Below are positions 18,054-27,040 of a DNA stretch of 64,000 nucleotides, in pieces. Source of the stretch: CAWGCE01 sp964480915 (GTDB lineage Bacteria; Planctomycetota; Planctomycetia; Pirellulales; Pirellulaceae). The translations under genes were made by a program, and so were the position numbers. The notes under the pieces were generated by a model, which made no database searches, was not told where the DNA came from, and saw only the letters and a list, made by a program, of their open reading frames with translations. Each line of letters opens with the position of its first letter. The stretch's first letter is position 1. The DNA is taken from NCBI GenBank assembly GCA_964480915.1, contig CAYZRS010000029.1:1-64000 (forward strand), in the 5' to 3' direction.

Positions 18054-20303
18054 TCACGAATTGTTGGCCGTGACTTGGATATTGTCGAGATATATTTCCG
18101 AGTCTTTCGCATTTCCGAAAAGGCCCGGACTTCCGCTGTGGTTTGGCGAGGTATCTTCTGCCTCGATCGTCCAGGCCGCTGGCTCCTGCTCGTCCCGAGG
18201 CCAGATTTTGCCCTTGAGCACCGCCTTACTGCCTTGGTCTTCGGCGCGGAATTTCATCGTGTACCAGGTGTCGGGCTGCCACTCGAAGTCGATCGTTGTC
18301 GCCATGCGCAGCTGCGGCACCCAGGAACGAATTTGCAAACGCTGACTGATACCTTGCATGTCGAGCGTATAGCCCTGCGCGATCAACCCGATATCGGGCA
18401 TCTTCCCGTTGCTATTCGCACCGCGAACGTCGGCCTGAATCGTATAGTTTTTCAGATCGGACTGACCAAACCAACCTCGGCTCCGTGTCCCTTTGGGAAT
18501 CGTCGTGACTTTGACCATCACCTTGCTGCCATCGACTTCGCGGACGTGGTGTCGGTAGCGACAACCGACCCAGGAGACGGGCGGTTCGCCCAGTCCCGAT
18601 TTGGCCAAAGCGACGTCTTCAAAATCGAATTTCCAAGGGAGCGGCGGGACGATCCGCATCCGGGCAGTCGCCTTCATTCCGTTCAGCTCGGCCGTCAGCA
18701 CGGTCGCACTGTGCGTCGCCTCCTTCGGCGATTGAAAGACCGAGCCATCCATCACACCCGGACCGTCTAATGTAAACGTGGCGCCGCTCACATCGCCTTC
18801 AACCTTGTTTCCGGACGCATCGTAGAGCGCCAGCTTAAACTCCTGCGACTCGCCCGAACCAAGCAACACTTCCGCTGGCGTCAGTTGAAGTTGAGCAGCC
18901 GCAGACGTTTCCGTCGACGGCGGTGTGGACGGTGCGGCTGCCGTGGTGCTTGCGACCTGTTTGCCATTGCCGAGACAGTAAAGTCGCCCGCTGGTTTGCA
19001 AATAGATACGCCCGCCACTACAGATCGGCGAAGCATGCGACTCATCACCTTTTAACAACCGGCCACTTTTGACTTTCTTCGCACCGCGATCGGCATCCGG
19101 TTCGAGGATGTACCACCGGCCGTTCGCTGTGACCGCGTAGATGCGACCATCAGCATAGAGTGGGCTCGAACGCATCACGGTGCCCAGGGCGATCTTCTTG
19201 CCGATCGTTTCACCGGTCTCCATGTCCAGCACGTGCAGCTTGGCTCGATCATCAAATACGAACAGGCGTCCGTCGATCGCAACGGGTGACGATTTGCCGG
19301 CCATCAATTCGTCGACGCGCCACAACTCGCCCGAATCGGAAATATCACCCGATCCGGTCCCGTCGATCGCGACCACAGTCCCCATCGTCGTGCCGTTAGT
19401 ATTTTCTTCCGAGTGTGACGTGAAGACTCGATCGCCAACCACCAACGGTGAGACATTGAGGCCCCGACGGGAGACGTTGAAATGCCAAAGTTCTTTGCCC
19501 GTCGATGGCTGCAGCGCCCAGACGGCCCCGTCACCGGAACCGAATACAAAAGCATCTTGGCCATTGAATTGTGTCAGCGTACCGGAACTGTACGTCGTGT
19601 CGTAAGGCAATTCGCGCGTCCCACGGAACCAAACGACCTCGCCCGATTCTTTATTAAAGGCGATGAAGCGATGGCACGGTTTGGCCATGTCACCCCAGCC
19701 GATCACGACCGCGCTAATGATCACGAGGTCTTTGTGGACGATGGGAAAATTCGTGCGGCCGCCGTAGGTACTCAGAGCCCCAAAACGTTCATGCAGTGGC
19801 AACGACCATTTCGTTTCGCCCGATTCACCATCGATGCAAAGAAAGAGCCCACATACTCCTAGGGCGAAGACATCTCCCGTACTGGGATCACCGACGACAG
19901 ACGACCAGCCAACTCGCGTATCGGGCACGTCGGACAAGAAGACGTTGAAACGGTTCTCCCACAGCGTTTCGCCACTCGCCGCATCCAAACAGACGACCCG
20001 TTCGCCCTCTTGAGGCGTACCGACCTCCGCGCGGGTCATCGTGTAAAGTCGCCCATTCATCACAATCGGAGTACTACGACCGCCGATGTCGTCTCGCACC
20101 CAAGCGACGTTACTCCCCTCGCCGCCCCGCGGATCCCAATCGTCAACGAGCCCTGTCTCGCGCGAGCTCCCGTTAAAGTTCGGCCCCCGCCAATAGACCC
20201 AATCTTCTGCTTGGGCCGACGTAGGATGGCAAGGCAAGCAAGCGGTCATCTGACCGACGAGCATGAAGAGAGTGATCGCAAGCAGCTTCTGCAGAAATTT
20301 CAT
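18054..20303 (-). CDS. Secreted PQQ-like propeller protein with LamG-like tail
   Basis: 749 aa exported protein with signal peptide MKFLQKLLAITLFMLVGQM...A. The propeller covers about residues 35-440, with WVYWRGPNFNG at the start (the planctomycete 'WPxWRGP' entry strand) and repeated blades such as DAASGETLWENRF, DGESGETKW, NKESGEVVW and DMETGETIG. A linker rich in Ala/Pro/Thr follows, then an Ig-like segment (LTPAEVLLGSGESQEFKLALYD) and a C-terminal beta-sandwich, about 560-749, resembling the 3-keto-disaccharide hydrolase/LamG fold (FDFEDV.. to YLDNIQV). Carbohydrate binding is plausible but unproven. It is 80 bp upstream of the other propeller gene on the same strand. Confidence 0.8.
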   Translation of the reverse strand: MKFLQKLLAITLFMLVGQMTACLPCHPTSAQAEDWVYWRGPNFNGSSRETGLVDDWDPRGGEGSNVAWVRDDIGGRSTPIVMNGRLYTMTRAEVGTPQEGERVVCLDAASGETLWENRFNVFLSDVPDTRVGWSSVVGDPSTGDVFALGVCGLFLCIDGESGETKWSLPLHERFGALSTYGGRTNFPIVHKDLVIISAVVIGWGDMAKPCHRFIAFNKESGEVVWFRGTRELPYDTTYSSGTLTQFNGQDAFVFGSGDGAVWALQPSTGKELWHFNVSRRGLNVSPLVVGDRVFTSHSEENTNGTTMGTVVAIDGTGSGDISDSGELWRVDELMAGKSSPVAIDGRLFVFDDRAKLHVLDMETGETIGKKIALGTVMRSSPLYADGRIYAVTANGRWYILEPDADRGAKKVKSGRLLKGDESHASPICSGGRIYLQTSGRLYCLGNGKQVASTTAAAPSTPPSTETSAAAQLQLTPAEVLLGSGESQEFKLALYDASGNKVEGDVSGATFTLDGPGVMDGSVFQSPKEATHSATVLTAELNGMKATARMRIVPPLPWKFDFEDVALAKSGLGEPPVSWVGCRYRHHVREVDGSKVMVKVTTIPKGTRSRGWFGQSDLKNYTIQADVRGANSNGKMPDIGLIAQGYTLDMQGISQRLQIRSWVPQLRMATTIDFEWQPDTWYTMKFRAEDQGSKAVLKGKIWPRDEQEPAAWTIEAEDTSPNHSGSPGLFGNAKDSEIYLDNIQVTANNS

Positions 20304-21038
20304 CGCTGGAAAATCCGATTTTGGTTTTCAATGACGGAGTGAATCGTCGGTGGGTGGGAAGTTCGGTAGGAGTGTTCAGGTGGAAGGTTTCGATCGCAAC
20401 TCAAAACGCTTTGATTTGCCATCGATTGTTACGTCATGGCCGTCAATCGACTAGTCGCATGAACGTCTGAGGGGTCGGGCAGCTGTGGCCAGCGTGGTCC
20501 TGGGCCACACGATTGGGGCAAAACCACTGAATGGCACATCCGGCATAGCTTACCAGACGCGCGTAGGTCGAACCATAAGTTCCACCTGGAACGGCTGTAG
20601 GGACCGACCAACCGGTAAGACTGTAGCAAGTGTTTTGGCACGCACGATTAGGCGCAAAAAACACTGAAAACACAGTGTGAAATTTGACAGCGATACTTCA
20701 AGCCTTTTCGCAAACCACGCCGATAGGACGTGTGACAGCAAAAAGGATCTCAGTTCGTCCAGGGCGAACTGGGATATAAAACGGCGATGCGGCGGATGGA
20801 CATTCGAGCCAAGGATTGGCTCGACCGCGGTCGTCGATAAGTCGAGTTGCTGAGCCTACCTTCCTACCAACCAAAACCTGGTCCCTCCAACTTACACAAG
20901 CAGCCGGTACTTACTGCACATTCGAAGTACCACTTGCACCACGGTCAACGCGTGCCGCGCCTTGAACGTAAGAGCGAAGGACCTCCCGGCAGGAATCTAG
21001 TGGCTCATCAGCTCCTACGCACAAGGAGACGTAGGTCG
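20304..21038. other. Long intergenic region, promoter and leader area
   Basis: About 735 bp between divergent genes. Two short hairpins precede the Cys-rich gene: CAGTTCG/CGAACTG at 20751-20771 and CGAGCCA/TGGCTCG at 20805-20823, with GATATAAAA between them. A minus-strand frame of 76 codons (20443-20673), with paired Cys motifs (NRACQNTCYS and CAIQWFCPN), could be a small Cys-containing peptide or a remnant, but no ribosome site supports it. The rest shows nothing recognisable. Confidence 0.4.
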
Positions 21039-22174
21039 ATGAAATGGAATATGGTTATTGCCAGCATGGTAGTAGCCCTTGCGCTCAGTTGTAGCCAGGG
21101 TTATGGCCAAGGCCTTTTAGGTCGCATGCTAGGTGGCGGATGCTCAGATGGTTGTAGCAGCTGCGAACCTTCATGCGGTTGTGAGTCAAATTACGCTTGC
21201 GGTACGGGATGTAACGCTTGCGGTGGTGGATGTGAACCGTCTTGCGGATGCGAAAGCAACTGTGGTGGCGGTGGTTGTGGAAGCGCTTGTGGCGGATGCC
21301 GACGTGGTCGTCTACTCGGACGTCTTCGTGGTTGCATGAGCGGTATCTTCGGCCGACGTTGTGGCGGCGGTTGCGGAAGTAGCTGTGGCGAACCAAGCTG
21401 CGGATGCGANNNNNNNNNNNNNNNNNNNNNNNNNNNNNNNNNNNNNNNNNNNNNNNNNNNNNNNNNNNNNNNNNNNNNNNNNNNNNNNNNNNNNNNNNNN
21501 NNNNNNNNNGTGGCGGATGCGGATGTGGCGAACCAAGCTGCGGATGCGAAAGTGCATGTGGCGGTGGCTGCGGTGGCGGATGTGCTGCTGGCGGTTGCGG
21601 CGGTGGATGTGCTGCTGGATGTGGCAACGGATGCGGTGGCGGATGCGAACCATCATGCGGATGCGAAAGCTCCTGCGGTGGTGGCTGCGGAAGCAGCTGT
21701 GGATGCCGACGCGGTCGTCTGCTAGGTAGCCTCTTCGGACGTTGCCGTGGACTGTTCAGCCGTTGTGGTAACCGAGGCGGTTGCGGATGTGGCGAACCAA
21801 GCTGCGGATGCGAAAGTGCATGTGGCGGCGGATGCGGTGGCGGATGTGCTGCTGGCTGTGGCAACGGATGTGGTGGCGGATGCACCAGCTCGTGTGGCGG
21901 TGGATGTGCTGCTGGTTGCGGTGGCGGATGTGCTGCTGGCTGCGGTAACGGATGCGGCGGAAGCTGCGAACCGGGCTGCGGATGTGCTGCGATGAGCTAC
22001 GGTGCTCCTGCCATGTCGACCGAACCTGTCCAGGTCACGAACGAATTGGCGCCTGTCAACGAAGTGCAAGTTGATGCTCCAGCCGTTCTTGACGAAGTTC
22101 CACCTTCGCCGGTCGTTGACCCTTCGGCATTCTTGCCAAGTAACCGAGTTATTCGCACGAGTGCTGTAAACTAA
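21039..22174 (+). CDS. Secreted Cys/Gly-rich repeat protein, gapped
   Basis: Begins at ATG 21039 with AGGAG upstream and a signal peptide (MVIASMVVALALSCSQGYGQ). The mature part is built of repeats of Cys-Gly-Gly-Gly-Cys, with modules EPSCGCES, CAAGCGNGCGGGC and a basic module RRGRLLG that recurs (before and after the gap). The tail from AMSYGAPAMS to the stop lacks Cys and is Pro/Val rich. A run of exactly 100 N interrupts it; the frame differs by one base phase on either side of the N run, so the true gap length is unknown and a single continuous gene is assumed. The protein probably forms a disulfide-rich envelope structure (inference). Confidence 0.75.
21410..21509. other. Assembly gap of 100 N
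   Basis: Exactly 100 ambiguous bases, the conventional placeholder for a gap of unknown size. It falls inside a tandemly repeated coding region, which explains the assembly failure. Flanks share the same repeat (AACCAAGCTGCGGATGCGA occurs on both sides). Confidence 0.95.
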
Positions 22175-22206
22175 GAACGTCAATCGACCTAGTTTCACTC
22201 AACACA

Positions 22207-22243
22207 AACGGCCCGCTCATCCATTGAGCGGGCCGTTTTTTTT
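22207..22243 (+). terminator. Rho-independent terminator of Cys-rich gene
   Basis: Perfect 13-bp stem (AACGGCCCGCTCA / TGAGCGGGCCGTT) with a 5-nt loop, followed by a run of T. It lies 33 bp after the stop codon of the Cys/Gly-rich gene and is the cleanest intrinsic terminator in the window. Confidence 0.92.
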
Positions 22244-22536
22244 CATTTTCATCTTAGCGCTCTTGATCTCAGCGAGCCACGAACGGCGACTGTTTTGTTA
22301 CGTGTAGGGAAAACATCTCCCTCAGCAAATCACTTTTTTGACGCACCGCAGCGCTTCAAGTAAGATGGGCGGTGGCAAGGTTAGTGGGGAACGTCATAGG
22401 TCTCTTTTCATACTCTCTCATCTACCCGCCTGCCCGCCATCGAATCGAAAATTGGGCCTGTCGCTGGGCGTCATGAATCGTCCAGCACTCCCTTGGTTGC
22501 GATTCGATCCCAGTGATTGCATAGGGAGAGAGACCG
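22244..22536. other. Intergenic leader before hemerythrin-like gene
   Basis: About 290 bp after the terminator. No open frame is supported. The promoter of the hemerythrin-like gene, and perhaps of the nucleobase-catabolism block, should lie here. No RNA element was recognised. Confidence 0.35.
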
Positions 22537-23007
22537 ATGATTTCTTCCGGCCGATTTTCGAACTCCACGGTTCGAGCCGACATGCAGCGGGATTATCGTG
22601 AGCTGCGTGACCTACTGTGCATTGCGAAAGACAGCCTGGGCATTGCGACCGATCGACCAGCCTATCCACCCCGACAGATCGCCATCACGCTGCGTCAATT
22701 GCAACACCGACTGGCCGTCCACTTTACTCTCGAAGAAGCCTTTGGCTACGGCGAAGAAGAGCGCCTGCGAGCCCCTTGGCTCTCGCAAAAGGCGGCTCAA
22801 CTGCGGTCTGAACACGATCACATCTTCGCTCGACTTAAAACGATCGTCAAATCGGCCGACCAATTGCTCGAACCCGAACCGACCTCTTCCGTCGAAGAAA
22901 TCTCTGCCATGTTCGAGGACTTTACGATCGATTTGCGTCTGCACGAAGATCGCGATGCCGAACTGCTACTCTCGATTTTCGACGATGATTTGGGCGTTGG
23001 CGATTAG
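22537..23007 (+). CDS. Hemerythrin-like HHE domain protein
   Basis: 156 aa helical protein with spaced His/Glu residues typical of a hemerythrin HHE domain: LAVHFTLEEAFGY, EHDHIFARL and LRLHEDRDAELL. Such domains hold a di-iron centre that binds O2 or NO and acts as a sensor or scavenger. ATG 22537 follows GGGAGAGAGA. It is 100 bp upstream of dihydropyrimidinase on the same strand. If expressed together, it could protect oxygen-sensitive Fe-S or molybdenum enzymes of the block (inference). Confidence 0.75.
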   Translation: MISSGRFSNSTVRADMQRDYRELRDLLCIAKDSLGIATDRPAYPPRQIAITLRQLQHRLAVHFTLEEAFGYGEEERLRAPWLSQKAAQLRSEHDHIFARLKTIVKSADQLLEPEPTSSVEEISAMFEDFTIDLRLHEDRDAELLLSIFDDDLGVGD

Positions 23008-23107
23008 GCCGATATCAGATCGGCCATTCACGGCAACCGGCGAGTCGGCTTGAACGGCTCGCGGTGCGCTGTTCGAATACTGACGTCCCATTCGTCAGGA
23101 GATCGCG

Positions 23108-24490
23108 ATGCCTCTGCTAGTCAAAAACGGTGAAATTGTCACCGCCACCGATACATTCACTGCCGACATCTGGTGTGAAGACGAAACGATCACCGCCATC
23201 GGTACGAATCTGCCCGTACCGGACGATGCCGAAGTGATCGACGCCACGGGCAAATATGTCTTCCCCGGCTTCATCGATCCGCACGTGCACATCTACCTGC
23301 CCTTCATGGGCACCTTTGCCAAAGACACACACGAAACGGCCAGCCAGGCGGCGCTCGTCGGCGGCACCACGACCATGATCGAAATGGTCTGCCCGGCGCG
23401 CGATGAAGAACCGCGCGACGCCTTCGCTACTTGGAAAGGCAAGGCCGAGGGCAACTCGGCCTGCGACTTTACGTTCCATATGGGCGTCAGCCGCTTGGAT
23501 GAATCGACCGTCCCGCAACTGCGTGAAATTGTGGCGTCCGGCATCAGCTCTTTCAAAGTATTCTTGGCATACAAAGGCGCCTTCGAATTACCGGATGACG
23601 AATTATTTCACACGCTGAAGCTGGCTAAAGAACTGGGCGTGATCGTCACGGCTCACACCGAAAACGGTTCGCTCATTGTCGAGATGCAAAAGGAACTGAT
23701 CGAGGCGGGCAAGACCGGCCCCGAATACCATGAACCGTCACGACCGCCTCGAGTCGAAGCAACCGGCGTCAATCATTTGATGACGTTTGCTGAACTGACC
23801 GGCGCCCACGTCTATATCGTCCACCTCAGTTGCGAAGAAGCGCTCACGGCCGCGATGCGAGCTCGCAACCGGGGCGTCAACGTGTGGGTCGAAACGCTGA
23901 TTCAGTTCCTGCTGCTGGACAAGACGTACGCTGAACAGCCCGATTTCGAAGGATCGAAATACGTCATGTCGCCGCCACTGCGAGACAAACGCAACCAGAC
24001 AGTTCTCTGGAACGGACTGAACACGGGCCAAGTTAGCACCGTGGCAACCGATCACGCGCCGTTTGATTTCAAAGGTCAAAAAGAGATGGGTCGAGACAAC
24101 TTTACGCTTATCCCCAACGGCATCCCCAGCCTCGAAGACCGAGTCAATTTGCTGTTCACGCACGGTGTCAAAGAAGGGCGGCTGAACTTAAACCAGTTCG
24201 TCGACGTGGCAAGCACGCAAGCGGCCAAACTGTTCGGGCTCTATCCACGCAAAGGGTGTATCCAGTTGGGGGCAGATGCCGACCTGGTTATTTATGACCC
24301 CGATTATCGTGGCACCATCTCGGCCGCTACACACCAGCTCAATATCGACTACAGCGCCTTCGAAGGGTGGGATATTCAGGGGCGACCTCACGTGGTAACC
24401 GTGCGAGGCAAAGTTCAAGTACGAGACGGTGCCTTTGTCGGAGAACCAAACCGCGGGCAGTTCCTAGCACGCCAGCCGTCACATTTTTGA
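23108..24490 (+). CDS. hyuA: Dihydropyrimidinase/hydantoinase
   Basis: Zn-dependent cyclic amidohydrolase, 460 aa, which opens 5,6-dihydrouracil, dihydrothymine or related hydantoin-type rings to N-carbamoyl acids. All expected metal-site residues are present: His59 and His61 (DPHVHIY), carbamylated Lys150 (SSFKVFLAYKG), His183 (TAHTENG), His239 (IVHLS) and Asp315 (ATDHAPF). ATG 23108 is preceded by AGGAG. The gene lies beside the PreA-like, beta-ureidopropionase and aminotransferase genes, so it is step two of reductive pyrimidine catabolism. It is also the natural counterpart of HyuA of the E. coli purine cluster, whose other members occur at 46-62 kb. Confidence 0.93.
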   Translation: MPLLVKNGEIVTATDTFTADIWCEDETITAIGTNLPVPDDAEVIDATGKYVFPGFIDPHVHIYLPFMGTFAKDTHETASQAALVGGTTTMIEMVCPARDEEPRDAFATWKGKAEGNSACDFTFHMGVSRLDESTVPQLREIVASGISSFKVFLAYKGAFELPDDELFHTLKLAKELGVIVTAHTENGSLIVEMQKELIEAGKTGPEYHEPSRPPRVEATGVNHLMTFAELTGAHVYIVHLSCEEALTAAMRARNRGVNVWVETLIQFLLLDKTYAEQPDFEGSKYVMSPPLRDKRNQTVLWNGLNTGQVSTVATDHAPFDFKGQKEMGRDNFTLIPNGIPSLEDRVNLLFTHGVKEGRLNLNQFVDVASTQAAKLFGLYPRKGCIQLGADADLVIYDPDYRGTISAATHQLNIDYSAFEGWDIQGRPHVVTVRGKVQVRDGAFVGEPNRGQFLARQPSHF

Positions 24491-24617
24491 ATACGTTGAC
24501 GGCACGCCGGACGTTGGGCCAGCTACCCTGAATCCACCCCAACTGTTTTTGAGAACCCGACCCATTCATGCAACGATTCGTCATTCCACCAAGCGCCAAT
24601 TACCCTCGGTCTCTAAC

Positions 24618-25823
24618 ATGCGTCCAAGAACTCTACTTTTGCTGCTACTGCTGATGCCTACCAACATATCGACCGCCGTCGAAGGAACATGGCGAGCGTG
24701 GCTCGACGTCCCTGGCGGAAAGCTGAAATTTGAACTCGAGTTCGTCAACGACGACTCGGGCCTGTCGGCCAACTTGATCAACGCGGGTGAAAAACAGCTC
24801 ATTCCCGATGTGCAGCTCGATGGAAAGCAACTCAATATCGATATCGCCCATTACGACTCGACGATCGCGGCCACCGTATCGGAAGACGACCAGACATTGG
24901 CCGGCAGTTGGCGCAAAGTTCGTGGCGTCGACAGTGTTGCCACGATTCCTTTCCACGCCGAACGAATAGCTCCACAAAAACAGCCGCTGAAACGCAATCC
25001 GGCCATGGACCACTACGTCGGTCGTTGGAAAGTCCATTTCTCAAGCGACGACCAACCGGCCGTGGCGATCATCCGCGATGGGCCGCGCACCACTTGGGGT
25101 ACGTTTTTAACGACGACCGGCGACTACCGTTACTTGGCACCGATCGTGACTGACGAGCAGATCGAGCTCTCTTGCTTCGACGGTGCTCACGCGTTTCTCT
25201 TTCGCGCCAAGCGGCAACCGGACGGATCGCTGCAAGGAGATTTTTGGTCGGGCGACTGGTGGCACGAAACCTGGACCGCCGTGCAAGACAACGACTTTAG
25301 CTTGCCAAGTGCGCTCGAACTGACCAAGTGGAACGATCAGGTCAAGCTGGCCGATCTTGTGTACGCCGACCTCGATGGCAATCAAGTCAGTCTGGCCGAT
25401 CCACAATTCCAAGGAAAAGCGCGGATCATCGAGATCTTCGGATCCTGGTGCCCGAATTGCCACGATGCGGCGATTTACCTTAGCGAGCTACACAACAAAT
25501 ACGGCCCTCAAGGACTGTCGATCCTAGGTTTGGCCTTCGAAGTCACCGGAGATCCCAATCGCGATGCCGAACAGGTAAGGCGGTACAAGAAACGACACAA
25601 CATCTCGTTCCCTTGCCTGCTGGCCGGCGTTTCAAAAAAAGAAGAAGCGAGCAAACAGATCCCGCTGCTCGATCGAATTCGTTCATATCCAACGACCATC
25701 TTCATCGATGGAGACGATCAAGTGCGGGCTGTCTACACAGGATTCAGCGGACCTGCGACCGGCGCGGCGAATACAAAATTGAAGCAGGACTTCGAAGCGG
25801 CGATCGATACGTTGTTAGAGTGA
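24618..25823 (+). CDS. Exported TlpA-like thioredoxin-fold protein
   Basis: 401 aa from ATG 24618, with signal peptide (LLLLLLLMPTNISTA). The N-terminal 200 residues form a beta-rich domain (GTWRAWLDVPGGKLKFELEF and a repeated 'W..HFSS' region). The C-terminal half is an AhpC/TlpA-type thioredoxin with active-site WCPNC, the GLAFEVTGDP region and the cis-Pro segment SYPTTIFID. It probably reduces or oxidises extracytoplasmic disulfides. It sits between the convergent pyrimidine genes without an obvious functional link to them. Confidence 0.82.
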   Translation: MRPRTLLLLLLLMPTNISTAVEGTWRAWLDVPGGKLKFELEFVNDDSGLSANLINAGEKQLIPDVQLDGKQLNIDIAHYDSTIAATVSEDDQTLAGSWRKVRGVDSVATIPFHAERIAPQKQPLKRNPAMDHYVGRWKVHFSSDDQPAVAIIRDGPRTTWGTFLTTTGDYRYLAPIVTDEQIELSCFDGAHAFLFRAKRQPDGSLQGDFWSGDWWHETWTAVQDNDFSLPSALELTKWNDQVKLADLVYADLDGNQVSLADPQFQGKARIIEIFGSWCPNCHDAAIYLSELHNKYGPQGLSILGLAFEVTGDPNRDAEQVRRYKKRHNISFPCLLAGVSKKEEASKQIPLLDRIRSYPTTIFIDGDDQVRAVYTGFSGPATGAANTKLKQDFEAAIDTLLE

Positions 25824-25899
25824 GTCGATCTAAGGTTATGAAGGGCTACGAACGCGGGACAGGCGCCTTCCCGTGATCGCGATTCCCGACTTATGCAGT

Positions 25900-27018
25900 T
25901 TAGCCTCTCGACAGCGCATCCGATTGCTCGACGAAATCGTCGCCCGACCATTCCTCGTCGGCCGTGACCATCTTGCCACTCTTCTTGGCCGCTTTCGCAT
26001 CGGCTTGCCGTTTGACTAAGTCGGCGTGTGTCGTGAAATACTGCAGACTATGACCTTTGAAATCACTGATCGATGTGAACTTATGCTGGTCCATGAAGGC
26101 AGACAGTTCTTCACACATCGGCTTCACGCAACCGTAGCCCATCTTCATGACTCCGGTACAGACCTGGACGGTATCGGCACCTAAGAGGATGAACTGAGCC
26201 GCGTCGCCACCGGTTTCGACTCCGCCAATTCCGCTCAGCGTTCGATCGGGAAATTCGCTTTTGATCACCTGAGCGATCTCCATACACATCCGCAGCGCGA
26301 TTGGACGGACCGCCTGGCATGAGTAGCCGCCCGGGGTCGTGTATCCTTCAATGCACGGTTCGGGCCGCAGAGATTCCAAATCAACAGACGCCACGCTGCG
26401 AATCGTATTGATCGCGCTCACACCGTGACACCCGGCAGCCAGCGAAGCGCGTGTCGGGTCTTCGATGTGCGTCACATTGGGTGTCATCTTGGCCCAGACT
26501 GGAATCTTGGCGACGTCCATGACCCACTGGCACACTTCGGTCAGGATGTCTGGATTCTCGCCCATCGCCGATCCCATTTTCCGTTCCGGTAAACCGTGCG
26601 GGCAGGAGAAATTGAGTTCAAAAGCGTCGACCCCCACATCCTGACACTTCTCGACGATTTCGACCCAAGCGTCTTTATTGAACTCTTCCATGATCGAGCA
26701 GATCAGCACGCCGTCCGGATATTTGTCTTTGACCTGTTTGAACTCGTCAATCCACTTCTCGAACGGCCGATCGCTGATCAATTCAATATTTTCCCAACCG
26801 TAGATCTCGTTCGTTTCCCGTGAACGGACTTTTGCATAACGCGGATAGACGTTCACGACTTTGGATGAATCGAGACTGATCGTCTTACAGATCACGGCGC
26901 CCCAACCTTCATCGAATGCTTTACCGATGACGTTCGCGTTGGTGCCCGGAGGACCAGAACCAATCACAAAAGGATTGGGCAGTTTGAGTCCGTTGACGAC
27001 GGTACTGAGGTCAGCCAT
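25900..27018 (-). CDS. preA: PreA-like dihydropyrimidine dehydrogenase, Fe-S tail absent
   Basis: FMN TIM-barrel of the dihydroorotate/dihydropyrimidine dehydrogenase family, 372 aa from ATG 27018 (GGAG upstream). It reduces uracil or thymine to the 5,6-dihydro form. The active-site loop ELNFSCPHGLPERKMGS carries Cys139, matching the catalytic Cys and the SCPH signature of mammalian and bacterial enzymes. FMN-binding elements are present (IGGVETGGDAAQF, GADTVQVCTGVM). Unlike E. coli PreA, the C-terminus (KSGKMVTADEEWSGDD) has no CxxCxxC ferredoxin motifs, and no PreT (NAD/FAD subunit) is encoded in the window. The electron donor is therefore unclear. It is 22 bp downstream of the aminotransferase gene, the last in a minus-strand operon. 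Confidence 0.9.
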   Translation of the reverse strand: MADLSTVVNGLKLPNPFVIGSGPPGTNANVIGKAFDEGWGAVICKTISLDSSKVVNVYPRYAKVRSRETNEIYGWENIELISDRPFEKWIDEFKQVKDKYPDGVLICSIMEEFNKDAWVEIVEKCQDVGVDAFELNFSCPHGLPERKMGSAMGENPDILTEVCQWVMDVAKIPVWAKMTPNVTHIEDPTRASLAAGCHGVSAINTIRSVASVDLESLRPEPCIEGYTTPGGYSCQAVRPIALRMCMEIAQVIKSEFPDRTLSGIGGVETGGDAAQFILLGADTVQVCTGVMKMGYGCVKPMCEELSAFMDQHKFTSISDFKGHSLQYFTTHADLVKRQADAKAAKKSGKMVTADEEWSGDDFVEQSDALSRG

Positions 27019-27040
27019 GGGATTTGCTCCAAGTTTGATT

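Noticed and set aside
20443..20673. 76-codon frame with paired cysteines
   Set aside because: No ribosome site and no known family, so not listed as a gene; mentioned in the intergenic entry.
21085..21885. His/Pro-rich open frame on the minus strand
   Set aside because: It is the antisense of the Cys/Gly repeats; low complexity explains the long open frame.
21130..22000. CRISPR-like or satellite repeats
   Set aside because: The repeats are codon-phased Cys/Gly modules of an exported protein, with no spacers of even length and no cas genes.
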